A DNA stretch of 64,000 nucleotides from an uncultured Roseobacter sp. (GTDB lineage Bacteria > Pseudomonadota > Alphaproteobacteria > Rhodobacterales > Rhodobacteraceae), in the NCBI RefSeq assembly GCF_947499265.1, contig NZ_CANMNK010000005.1, positions 308,173 to 372,172 of the forward strand, in the 5' to 3' direction. Of the stretch, positions 54,638 through 63,239 are shown piece after piece. Every line of letters starts with the position of its first letter. Within the stretch, counting starts at the first letter, position 1. Below the pieces are notes generated by a model that saw only the letters and a list, made by a program, of their open reading frames with translations, did no database searches and was not told the origin of the DNA. Position numbers and translations under genes: made by a program.

Positions 54638-55672
54638 TTAGGTGTAGCGGTAGGGCCGTCCGGCTTTTACCATATCCGCGTTGTACTTCTTGAAAATATC
54701 CACGACTTTCGCCTTGGTTTCGCTTTCAGCGGCAATCTCGTCCCAGAACTTCAGCGCCGCATCCTCGACCTGCTGCCATTCCGCATCCGGGATCGAGGTC
54801 AGCTCCATCTTGGTGCCATTGACCCGCAGATTGGCCTCGCCGCCCCAGTACCACCACTGGCGATAATAATGCGACTGGTCCATGCAGACCTTGAGCAGTT
54901 CCTGCAGATCCGGCGGCAGCGCATTGTAGCTTTCCATATTGGCAAAGAACGACCCCGCCCAGGCGCCAGAGATGTTGTTGGTCAGGAAATAGTTGGTCAC
55001 ATCCGCCCAGCCCACGGTGTAGTCCTCGGTGATGCCAGACCAGGCGATGCCATCAAGTTCACCGGTCTGCACGGCCACCTCGATGTCTTCCCAGGGCAGC
55101 GTCACCGGCACCACGCCGAACTGCGTCAGGAAACGCCCGGCGGTGGGGAAGGTGAAGACCCGCTTGCCCTTGAGATCCTCAAGGCTGTTGATCGGATCCT
55201 TGGTGGCAAAGTGGCAGGGATCCCACGCGCCCGCGGAGATGTGTTTGACCCCGACCGCGGAATATTCTTCGTCCCAGATCTCGTTCAGGCCGTACTGATT
55301 GAAGAGCACCGGTACATCCAAGCTATAGCGCGAGGCAAAGGGGAAATAACCTCCAAAGACAGTGACTTCGGTGGGGGAGGCCATGGAATCGTCATCCGAC
55401 TGCACCGCGTCGATGGTCCCGTTCTGCATGGCGCGGAACAGTTCACCGGTGGGCACCAGCTGATCGGCAAAGAAGAGCTCGATCTGCATCCGATCCCCGG
55501 CGATCTTGTTGAAGCTGTCGATGGCGGGCTTGATCACATGTTCGGCCAATGCGGGGCCCGCATAGGTCTGCATCCGCCATTTGATCGTCGATTGCGCCAG
55601 CGCGGGTGCGGCCAGTGGGGCCGCCGCTGCCCCCGCCGCAGCGGTGGTGAGAAACTTACGTCTTGTCGTCAT
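54638..55672 (-). CDS. TRAP transporter solute-binding protein (DctP)
   Basis: The 344-residue protein begins with a Tat-like signal (MTTRRKFLTTAAAGAAAAPLAAPALAQ) and has the DctP fold with GELFRAMQNGTIDAVQSDDDSM and WEDIEVAVQTGELDGIAW. TRAP proteins of this branch bind organic acids or small amines in the periplasm. I chose the ATG at 55672, with AAGGAG upstream; the frame opens 39 codons earlier, inside the permease gene. Ligand inferred from the neighbours: an amino alcohol or amine. Confidence 0.92.
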   Translation of the reverse strand: MTTRRKFLTTAAAGAAAAPLAAPALAQSTIKWRMQTYAGPALAEHVIKPAIDSFNKIAGDRMQIELFFADQLVPTGELFRAMQNGTIDAVQSDDDSMASPTEVTVFGGYFPFASRYSLDVPVLFNQYGLNEIWDEEYSAVGVKHISAGAWDPCHFATKDPINSLEDLKGKRVFTFPTAGRFLTQFGVVPVTLPWEDIEVAVQTGELDGIAWSGITEDYTVGWADVTNYFLTNNISGAWAGSFFANMESYNALPPDLQELLKVCMDQSHYYRQWWYWGGEANLRVNGTKMELTSIPDAEWQQVEDAALKFWDEIAAESETKAKVVDIFKKYNADMVKAGRPYRYT

Positions 55673-55719
55673 GGTGGTTCTCCTTGTTGAAATGAACGCC
55701 CCGTCGTCCGGGGTCTTGA

Positions 55720-57042
55720 TTATTTTCCGTAAACATATTCTGGCAGCCACAGAGCGATCTGCGGGAAACTCATGATCAGAGCCAGACACACCAGCATCAC
55801 GCCCACAAAGGGCAGAATGGAGCCATAAATGTCGCGCAGAGTAATCTCCGGCGGCGCCATCGCGCGCATCAGAAAGAGGTTATAGCCAAAGGGCGGCGTC
55901 ATATAGGCGATCTGCGTGGTGATCGTGTAGAGCACCCCGTACCAGATCAGATCGAAGCCCAGAGCAGCAACCAGCGGCACGTAGAGGGGCGCGACGATCA
56001 CCAGCATCGCCGTGTCATCGAGGAAGGTGCCCATCAGCAGAAAGCTCAACTGCATGAGGATCAGGATCATCCAGGGGTTCAGGCCCAACTGTTCCGTAAA
56101 CAACTGATCGATAGCTTTTACCGCCCCCAGACCGTCGAAAACCGCACCAAACCCGAGGGCCGCGAGAATAATCCACATAAACATGCAGGAGATCGCCAGC
56201 GTCTGACGCACGGAGGTCTCGAAGACTGCGCGGTTCATCCGACCTTTAAGCACGGCGGCCATGAAGGCCGTGAGCGCGCCAATTGCCGAGCTTTCGACCA
56301 GAGATGTCCAGCCATTCACGAAAGGCACCATCATCGCCATGAAGATCACGATGGGCAGCAGCCCCGCACGCAGCAGCCGCAGTTTTTCGCCCATCGGCAC
56401 GGTGCGCTCCTCGGGTGGCAACACGGGGCCCAAAGCGGGGTTCGCCTTGCAGCGCAGGTAGATGTAAAGAATGAAGGCCGCGGCCATCATCAGACCGGGC
56501 AGCACACCGGCGAGCCAGAGCTGCCCGACCGGCTGCCGCGCGATCATCGCATAGAGCACCAGCACCACCGAAGGCGGCACCAGGATCCCCAGCGACGAGC
56601 CTGCCTGGATCACCCCTGTGACCATCCGCTTGTCATAGCCCCGCCGCAAAAGTTCGGGCAGCGCAATTGTAGCACCAATGGCCATGCCTGCGACGCTCAA
56701 CCCGTTCATGGCGGAGACCAGCACCATCAGCCCGATGGTCCCAATCGCCAGCCCACCCGATACCGGCCCCATCCAGACATGGAACATACGGTAGAGATCG
56801 TCGGCGATCTTGCTTTCCGACAACACGTAACCCATGAAAATGAACATCGGCAGGGTCAGTAGCGGATACCATTTCATCAGCTTCATGGCGGAGGAAAACG
56901 GGATGTTCACACCACCCGGTGTCCAGAGCAGCACCGCCGCGATCGCCGCCACGCCGCCAATGGCGCCAAACACGCGCTGACCGGTCATCAGCATCAGCAT
57001 CATCGAGGCGAACATCAGGATCGCGATCATCTCATACGACAT
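55720..57042 (-). CDS. TRAP transporter large permease (DctM)
   Basis: The protein of about 440 residues has twelve or more hydrophobic segments and the DctM blocks LPMFIFMGYVLSESKIADDLYRM, GVIQAGSSLGILVPPSVVLVLYA and MGTFLDDTAMLVIVAPLYVPL. It is the sodium-driven transport subunit. Its start at 57042 overlaps the dctQ stop by 11 bases; an ATG at 57069 in frame would add nine residues. dctP follows after 47 bases. Confidence 0.92.
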   Translation of the reverse strand: MSYEMIAILMFASMMLMLMTGQRVFGAIGGVAAIAAVLLWTPGGVNIPFSSAMKLMKWYPLLTLPMFIFMGYVLSESKIADDLYRMFHVWMGPVSGGLAIGTIGLMVLVSAMNGLSVAGMAIGATIALPELLRRGYDKRMVTGVIQAGSSLGILVPPSVVLVLYAMIARQPVGQLWLAGVLPGLMMAAAFILYIYLRCKANPALGPVLPPEERTVPMGEKLRLLRAGLLPIVIFMAMMVPFVNGWTSLVESSAIGALTAFMAAVLKGRMNRAVFETSVRQTLAISCMFMWIILAALGFGAVFDGLGAVKAIDQLFTEQLGLNPWMILILMQLSFLLMGTFLDDTAMLVIVAPLYVPLVAALGFDLIWYGVLYTITTQIAYMTPPFGYNLFLMRAMAPPEITLRDIYGSILPFVGVMLVCLALIMSFPQIALWLPEYVYGK

Positions 57043-57610
57043 GCAAATCAACCTCGCGCAATGTCGCAATGTCCTTGATCAACTCGGAGATTGCCTGGAG
57101 CAGCATCAGAAAGAAGCCCACGATCATAACCACTTTGATTGGCCAGATGTAGGGCCGCCACGCGGTGCTGGAGCGCTCCAGCCGCCCGATCTCCTCCGAC
57201 CCCGTCAGCAGGCCCGCGAAATAGCTAAGCGGCTCCTGGCCCCAATACCCCAATGAATAAGCGGTGGACCCGAGGCCGCCGTAGAGCAGAATGCCCAGAT
57301 AGAAGATCAGCAACAGCACAGTGAAAGCATCGAACCACGCCTTCTTGCGCACCGACCAGTTGTGATAAAACAGGTCCATCCTCACATTCGCCCCCAATTG
57401 CACCGCATAGGGACCGCCCATGATGTAATAGGCGACCATCGCGAATTGCGCGATCTCAAGTGTCCAGAGCGAGGGGAGAAAGAACGTCTTGGAAATCGAC
57501 GACCAGAGCAAGATGCCCATCATGACAAAGATGCCGTACATCATGACCCGCCCGATCCGGTAGTTCACCGCATCCACCACGCGCACGTAAAGCCCCGCCA
57601 GACGCCTCAT
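57032..57610 (-). CDS. TRAP transporter small permease (DctQ)
   Basis: The 192-residue protein has four membrane helices and the DctQ pattern ISKTFFLPSLWTLEIAQFAMVAYYIMGGPYAVQLGANVRMDLFYHN (only partly quoted: GANVRMDLFYH). It couples to DctM in the membrane. The start overlaps the amidohydrolase stop by four bases, which ties the hydrolase to the transporter on one transcript. Confidence 0.9.
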   Translation of the reverse strand: MRRLAGLYVRVVDAVNYRIGRVMMYGIFVMMGILLWSSISKTFFLPSLWTLEIAQFAMVAYYIMGGPYAVQLGANVRMDLFYHNWSVRKKAWFDAFTVLLLIFYLGILLYGGLGSTAYSLGYWGQEPLSYFAGLLTGSEEIGRLERSSTAWRPYIWPIKVVMIVGFFLMLLQAISELIKDIATLREVDLHVV

Positions 57611-58380
57611 GTCTGTGCCTCCACCGCGCGGATCGCCGCAATGGCCTGTTGCAGCCAGGGCGCGAGCATATCCGCGATGACCACCTGATCCTGAGATGTC
57701 GCGATCAGATCGTTGCGCACCTCCAGCATGACATTTGGCAGCCCCTGTTTGACCCCATGTTCCTTGAGCGTATGGGTCACGCCGTCCTGCGGGCCGTAAG
57801 GTTGATTGCGTTCGGTTTTCAGCGTGGTGTGTTCGGCGGCACGGGCCAGAATCGCATCGGCGAGCCTGGCATCGGCATCGTGAAGCACACCGAGCTGCAC
57901 CCCGCGCGAGTGCCCCAGATAGACCGGCGTAAAACTATGAATGGTGATCAGCACATTTGCATGTGTGGCCTCCAGCGTTTCGGTGATGGCGGCCCTGAAG
58001 GGCGCATAGACGTCCGCGATACGCGCCGCTTGGTCGCGCGCGCTCAACGACGCATTGCCCGGAATATCGAACACTTCGCTGCGCGTTGGCATCGCGCCTG
58101 CAGCATCCGGTGGTCGATTGCAGTCATAGACCAGACGCGACACACCACCGGCCACCAGGGCTGCGTCCAGCACTTCCGACAACCGGCTTGCGACTCCCAA
58201 CGCACCAGGGTCCCAGGCGACATGGCTTTGACGTACATCCTCACTCACACCCAAACCGGCGAATTTCGCGGGGATGTGATTGGACGCATGTTCGCAGACC
58301 AGCACAATGCCGGAAGCACCGCTCTTGCGGCTCACAATGGCTGGCCTCAAGCCCGCATCAGACGTGGTGTTTGGCGTCAT
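57607..58380 (-). CDS. N-formylglutamate amidohydrolase-family protein
   Basis: The 257-residue protein has the FGase-family features VLVCEHASNHIPAKFAGLG, HVAWDPGALGVA, YDCNRPPDAAGAMP and LEVRNDLIA. Characterised members remove the N-formyl group of formylglutamate in histidine breakdown, but no hut genes are present. As first gene of a run with a glutamyl ligase and two dehydrogenases, it may instead split the gamma-glutamyl amide at the end of the pathway. Start ATG at 58380 with AGGGGG upstream; the open frame reaches 58431. Confidence 0.85.
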   Translation of the reverse strand: MTPNTTSDAGLRPAIVSRKSGASGIVLVCEHASNHIPAKFAGLGVSEDVRQSHVAWDPGALGVASRLSEVLDAALVAGGVSRLVYDCNRPPDAAGAMPTRSEVFDIPGNASLSARDQAARIADVYAPFRAAITETLEATHANVLITIHSFTPVYLGHSRGVQLGVLHDADARLADAILARAAEHTTLKTERNQPYGPQDGVTHTLKEHGVKQGLPNVMLEVRNDLIATSQDQVVIADMLAPWLQQAIAAIRAVEAQT

Positions 58381-58436
58381 TCGTCCCCCTGTTGGCACAA
58401 ACTTCTTGCCGGATCGGGATTCTGTCAACACAATAA

Positions 58437-58452
58437 TGAAACTATCCTTTCA
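58437..58452. promoter_or_regulatory. Candidate operator for the RpiR-family regulator
   Basis: TGAAA at 58437-58441 and TTTCA at 58448-58452 form an inverted repeat with a six-base spacer, in the 120-base region between the leftward operon and the rightward RpiR gene. RpiR-family proteins bind such short inverted repeats. The match is small, so chance is possible. Confidence 0.35.
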
Positions 58453-58500
58453 GTTTGCATCGAACTGTAACAATACTCGTCAAAAAGAAGGCAGCGCCCT

Positions 58501-59373
58501 GTGGAAGACGCCGAACAGACCATCGCGGACCGTATTCAGGCCCGATTGGAAACCCTGACCCGCGCAGAGCGGCAATTGGCGCATTCAATTCTGGAAAACT
58601 ATCCGGCCTCCGGTCTGGGCCCGATTTCGGCGCTGGCCAATGATGCGGACGTCTCAACCCCCACAGTGGCCCGAATGGTGCAGAAACTGGGGTTCAAGGG
58701 CTACCCCGAATTTCAGTCAGAGCTGCGTGAGGAACTGAAAGCGAAGGTCAAAAGCCCGATCGCCAAACACGACACCTGGGCCGAAGGCGCCCCATCGGGC
58801 CATATGCTCAACCGCTTCACCGAAGCGGTCATCGACAACATCCGCTATTCGCTTGGGCAGATCGACACAGGAGATTTCGATGCCGCCTGCGCGCAGCTCG
58901 CAGACACCACCTCAAAACTGCACATCGTCGGCGGGCGCATTACCCACACGATGGCGGAATATCTGTTTTTACACATGCAGATGATCCGCCCCGACGTGAT
59001 CCACATTCAATCCACCTCGAACGCCTGGCCACACTATTTATTGGACGTGAAAGAGGACGATACCTTCGTGATCTTCGACGTGCGGCGGTATGAAAGCAAC
59101 ACGCTGAAACTGGCGGAAATGGCCCGCGGCAGGGGTGCGCGCATCATCCTGTTCACAGATCAATGGCGATCACCCATTCACAGCCTCGCGGATATCTGCT
59201 TTTCCAGCCGCATCGTTGTACCCTCGGCCTGGGATTCTGCGGCAACGACACTGCTTTTGGTCGAAACGGCCATTGCCGCCGTGCAGGATTTGATGTGGGC
59301 GGACACCAAGGAGCGCATGCAGACCCTTGAAGACATGTTCGATCAAACCAAACTCTTCCGCAAGTTCACCTGA
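58501..59373 (+). CDS. RpiR-family regulator (HTH plus SIS domain)
   Basis: The 290-residue protein has the RpiR helix-turn-helix (ISALANDADVSTPTVARMVQKLGFKGYPEFQ in part, residues about 40-70) and a C-terminal SIS domain (KLHIVGGRITHTMAEYLFLHM) that in relatives senses a sugar phosphate or other small ligand. It is divergent from the amidohydrolase-TRAP-ligase operon and is its most likely regulator. The start is GTG at 58501, 120 bases from the divergent start. Ligand unknown. Confidence 0.88.
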   Translation: MEDAEQTIADRIQARLETLTRAERQLAHSILENYPASGLGPISALANDADVSTPTVARMVQKLGFKGYPEFQSELREELKAKVKSPIAKHDTWAEGAPSGHMLNRFTEAVIDNIRYSLGQIDTGDFDAACAQLADTTSKLHIVGGRITHTMAEYLFLHMQMIRPDVIHIQSTSNAWPHYLLDVKEDDTFVIFDVRRYESNTLKLAEMARGRGARIILFTDQWRSPIHSLADICFSSRIVVPSAWDSAATTLLLVETAIAAVQDLMWADTKERMQTLEDMFDQTKLFRKFT

Positions 59374-59406
59374 GCGCTGCGAAGACCCCCCAGAGGAGGA
59401 ATTCAT

Positions 59407-61122
59407 ATGACGGATCATAATCGACGCCCGCGCAACGGCCTGTCCCAAGTGATCGGCGACACCTCCGAGCCGTTGCTGAACCTCACCATTCCCGCATTGC
59501 TTGCGCGCACGGTTGCAGAACACCCCGACCACCCGGCGGCCGTCTTCCGCGCACAGGATATCCGCTGGACCTATGCCGAATTCAGCCAGGAGGTTGACCG
59601 CCTGGCCGGTGGCTTGCTGAAGCTTGGCCTCCAAAAGGGCGACCGCGTCGGCATTTGGTCACCAAATCGCGCGGAATGGCTGCTGACACAGTTCGCGACC
59701 GCCCGGATCGGCGCCATCCTGGTCTGCATCAACCCTGCCTATCGGCTCTCCGAGCTGGAATATGCGCTGAACAAGGTCGCCTGCACCGCGCTCATAACCG
59801 CCCGCGCGTTCAAGACCTCCGACTACACCGGCATGCTGGCGGCCCTCGCGCCGGAGTTGGAAACCGCGACCCCCGGCGCGCTCGCCGCCGCGCGCCTGCC
59901 CCATCTGCGCAGCATCATCGTCATGGGCGATGATATCCCGCCCGGCATGCTGAGTTTCGATGCGATCTGCGCTCAGGGCGATCAAACACCCGGCGCGGAT
60001 CTTGACGCCATTTCCACGGCGCTTGACCCGCAGGACGTGATCAACATCCAATTCACCTCCGGCACCACGGGCAGCCCCAAAGGCGCCAGCCTGACCCACC
60101 ACAACATTGTCAACAACGCCCATTTCGTCACCCAGGCCATGGCCTTCACACCCGCCGACAAGCTTTGCATTCCAGTGCCCTTCTATCACTGTTTCGGCAT
60201 GGTCATGGGCACCTTGGGCTGCGTCACCAAAGCCGCCACAATCGTCGTGCCCGGCGAAGGGTTCGATCCAAAAGACACCCTCAGCACCGTATCAGACGAG
60301 GCCTGCACCGCGCTCTTCGGCGTGCCCACGATGTTCGTAAACGAATTGGCGCTGCCGGATTTTGACAGCTATAACCTGTCGACGCTGCGCACCGGCGTGA
60401 TGGCTGGGGCGCCCTGCCCTATTGAAGTGATGAAACAGGTGCAATCCAAAATGCACATGCACCAGGTCACCATCTGTTACGGGATGACCGAAACCTCACC
60501 GGTATCTTTCCAGAGCAATGTGGATGACCCCCTGCACCAACGCGTCTCCTCCGTCGGGCGCATTCATCCCCATGTTGAGGTGCGTATTATCGATGACAAG
60601 GGTGAGACACGCCCGGTTGGCGCTCAGGGAGAACTGCTGACACGCGGCTACTCGGTGATGCGCGGCTACTGGGGCGAAGAGACCCAGACTGCCCGCAGCA
60701 TCGACGCGGACGGGTGGATGCACACGGGCGACCTCGCCACTCTCGATGCCGAAGGCTATTGCGCGATCACCGGTCGGGTCAAAGACATTATCCTGCGGGG
60801 CGGCGAGAATGTCTACCCGCGCGAGATTGAAGAGTTTTTATATACACATCCTGATATCGCGCAGGCCCAAGTTTTCGGCATCCCCGACGATAAATTCGGC
60901 GAAATCGTCTGCGCCTGGATCGTTCCGAGAGAGGGCGCGCAGCTGACATCGAATGACGTGCGGCAGTTCTGCAAAGACAATATCGCGCATTTCAAGGTGC
61001 CTGCGCATGTGTCTTTCAAAGACGAGCTGCCGATGACGGTCACCGGCAAACCGCAAAAGTTCATCATGCGGGATCAGATGATCGCTGAGCTTGCCGCCGC
61101 GCTAGCACCGGACAAGACCTGA
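59407..61122 (+). CDS. Fatty-acyl-CoA synthetase / AMP-binding ligase
   Basis: The 571-residue protein has the ANL-superfamily motifs FTSGTTGSPKGASLTH (phosphate-binding loop), YGMTETSP, WMHTGDLATLD and the C-terminal PMTVTGKPQKFIM with the catalytic lysine. It activates a carboxylic acid with ATP and CoA; medium-chain fatty acids are most typical for this branch, but the substrate is not certain. It begins 33 bases after the RpiR gene on the same strand, with GAGGAGGAA upstream, so both may be co-transcribed. Confidence 0.9.
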   Translation: MTDHNRRPRNGLSQVIGDTSEPLLNLTIPALLARTVAEHPDHPAAVFRAQDIRWTYAEFSQEVDRLAGGLLKLGLQKGDRVGIWSPNRAEWLLTQFATARIGAILVCINPAYRLSELEYALNKVACTALITARAFKTSDYTGMLAALAPELETATPGALAAARLPHLRSIIVMGDDIPPGMLSFDAICAQGDQTPGADLDAISTALDPQDVINIQFTSGTTGSPKGASLTHHNIVNNAHFVTQAMAFTPADKLCIPVPFYHCFGMVMGTLGCVTKAATIVVPGEGFDPKDTLSTVSDEACTALFGVPTMFVNELALPDFDSYNLSTLRTGVMAGAPCPIEVMKQVQSKMHMHQVTICYGMTETSPVSFQSNVDDPLHQRVSSVGRIHPHVEVRIIDDKGETRPVGAQGELLTRGYSVMRGYWGEETQTARSIDADGWMHTGDLATLDAEGYCAITGRVKDIILRGGENVYPREIEEFLYTHPDIAQAQVFGIPDDKFGEIVCAWIVPREGAQLTSNDVRQFCKDNIAHFKVPAHVSFKDELPMTVTGKPQKFIMRDQMIAELAAALAPDKT

Positions 61123-61184
61123 AAGGTCTGGTCCGGGACATGTCGTGCGGCGCAGCCGCGCCTTTGGATCAAAGCGACCTCAGG

Positions 61185-61721
61185 TTACACCGCACCTTCG
61201 TATTCACCGCGCGCCGGATAGTCGTTCTGGATTGCGAAATCCAACGCCCCCACCAATTCCGAGAAATGCGGCCGCACGAAAGGCATCGTCTGCACCGACC
61301 CATAGTAGAGTGTCTGCTGCGGCGTGATCATGAACAGCCCGGGCTCGGAAAAGAGCGCAGGCTCTTCGATCCCGATGGATGTCTTCCCCCGCGAGGTCGA
61401 AATATAAAGGCCCCATTCCTTTGCCTTGGCCAGGCTCAGATCATACCCGAACCGCAGCGCTTTTGCCCCGATCTTCTCGGCCATCGCCTGCGCGCGGTCC
61501 TCACCATCCGAACTGATCGCAATCGTGGTCACGCCGCGTTCGGCAAAATCCGCCGTTTTCTTCTCAAGTTCAGCCAGATAGGTGGCGCACAGCGGGCAAT
61601 GCAGGCCGCGGTAAAAGCAGACAACCGTGCCCTTCTCCGCCCCATCCTTTGACAAATCAAACGTGCCGCCACCCAGGAGGGGCAGCAAAAGATCAGGGGT
61701 TTTCTGGCGTGGCATCAACAT
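61185..61721 (-). CDS. AhpC/TSA-type peroxiredoxin-like protein
   Basis: The 178-residue protein has a thioredoxin-fold peroxiredoxin domain with VVCFYRGLHCPLCATYLAEL, giving a CxxC pair, and TIAISSDGEDRAQAMAEKIG. It probably reduces hydroperoxides; the CPLC motif rather than the usual PxxxTxxC makes it an atypical member. It is convergent with the acyl-CoA synthetase gene. Start ATG at 61721; a second ATG two codons later (61715) is possible. Confidence 0.85.
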   Translation of the reverse strand: MLMPRQKTPDLLLPLLGGGTFDLSKDGAEKGTVVCFYRGLHCPLCATYLAELEKKTADFAERGVTTIAISSDGEDRAQAMAEKIGAKALRFGYDLSLAKAKEWGLYISTSRGKTSIGIEEPALFSEPGLFMITPQQTLYYGSVQTMPFVRPHFSELVGALDFAIQNDYPARGEYEGAV

Positions 61722-61886
61722 GTCTTGGTTTCCTTTCTCACTGGTTCAAAAAGTGACCTTTCACGAATGCGCGGACATGGCCAGTGCGCGGCGTTCACGT
61801 CTGCTTGTGTGATCTTACAGCCCGGCAAATGTCGCAGACGGACGCGCTCATTTCCCCAGCCCAGGGTTTTCTGGGCCTGATCGCTT

Positions 61887-63239
61887 ATGAAAGACGCCGC
61901 CATGACCAACCCCTTTGATGCCGTTTCCGAATTTGTCTTTCGACCAAAAATTCCAGACACAGCACGACGCATGGCGGCGCTCCTGCTGATCGACACTTTG
62001 GGCGTCGCAGCCGGCGCACATGGCATGACCCCTTCCAGAATTGCACGCGACCATGCCGTGGATTTTCACGCCGCCAGCGCGCCGCAACATGCTGCGCCAC
62101 TGCTCTTTGACGGCAGGCAGGCCTCCATTCCCGGTGCGGCCTTTGCCACCGCCACCCAGATCGATAATCTGGACGCGCACGATGGGTTCAACCCGGTCAA
62201 GGGACATATCGGCTGCGCCGTTGTGCCCGCGCTCTGCGCCTTTGCGTACCATGTACCGGACCTCACCGGCCAGCAGGCACTGGACATTCTGGCAATGTCC
62301 TACGAGATCGGCGCGCGGGCCGGATTGGCCCTGCATGCAACGGTCGCTGACTATCATACCTCCGGGGCCTGGAACGCGCTGGCCGTCGCCGCCATTGGCT
62401 GCCACTTGGGCGGTGCTTCGAAGGCGCAGTTGCGCGAGGCTCTGGGCATCGCCGAATACCACGGACCGCGTAGCCAGATGATGCGCGAAATTGCCAATCC
62501 GACCATGTTGCACGATGGCTCCGGCATGGGCGCCCTGACCGGATCCATGGCCACCCTGCTCGCCCTGCGCGGCTTTACCGGGGCCCCCGCGATCACCATC
62601 GAAGCGCCTGAAGCAGCACCTTTCTGGGCAGATCTGGGCACCCGCTGGACGATTGAAGAAAACTACATCAAGCCCTATCCGATCTGCCGCTGGGCACATG
62701 CACCTCTGGACGGGCTCGACCAGATCATGCGCGCGCATAACCTCTCCCACGATGAGATCAAATCTGTCCGCGTGGGCACTTTCGCCGAAAGTGCTGCCCT
62801 CTACCCGCATATGCCGGACACCACCGGTCAGGCCCAGTATTCTCTGCATTTCGCGCTGGCCACGCTGATGCGTCACGGCCAGGTCGGCCCGCAGCACATT
62901 GATGGCGCGGGGTTGAAGGACCAGCAGGTGGCGGAGCTTATCTCCCGCATTTCCGTACAGGTCGAGGACAGGCACAATGCCAGTTTCCCGAACCACCGGA
63001 TGGCCGATGTCGCCGTGACCCTCAGGGATGGGCGTGTCTTTCATTCCGGCGATATCCACGCGCGCGGCGGGCTGGACGCGCCGATGGATGAGGCGGAGGT
63101 TGCGCAAAAATTCCGCAACTTTGCGCAGCCGACGCTTGGCAGTGAGCGAAGCGCCGCGATTTGGGCGATGCGTGAAAAGCTCCTTTTGCCCGACACGCAA
63201 TTTGCCGAATTATCCGCTCTCTTGTCTCAGGCTCCTTAA
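61887..63239 (+). CDS. MmgE/PrpD-family protein
   Basis: The 450-residue protein belongs to the MmgE/PrpD family (AALLLIDTLGVAAGAHGM, LDAHDGFNPVKGHIGCAVVPAL and ENYIKPYPICRWAHAPLDG). Family members include 2-methylcitrate dehydratase and many dehydratases or isomerases of unknown substrate. No methylcitrate-cycle genes lie nearby, so a different substrate is likely. Its stop overlaps the stop of the convergent permease by four bases. Confidence 0.88.
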   Translation: MKDAAMTNPFDAVSEFVFRPKIPDTARRMAALLLIDTLGVAAGAHGMTPSRIARDHAVDFHAASAPQHAAPLLFDGRQASIPGAAFATATQIDNLDAHDGFNPVKGHIGCAVVPALCAFAYHVPDLTGQQALDILAMSYEIGARAGLALHATVADYHTSGAWNALAVAAIGCHLGGASKAQLREALGIAEYHGPRSQMMREIANPTMLHDGSGMGALTGSMATLLALRGFTGAPAITIEAPEAAPFWADLGTRWTIEENYIKPYPICRWAHAPLDGLDQIMRAHNLSHDEIKSVRVGTFAESAALYPHMPDTTGQAQYSLHFALATLMRHGQVGPQHIDGAGLKDQQVAELISRISVQVEDRHNASFPNHRMADVAVTLRDGRVFHSGDIHARGGLDAPMDEAEVAQKFRNFAQPTLGSERSAAIWAMREKLLLPDTQFAELSALLSQAP

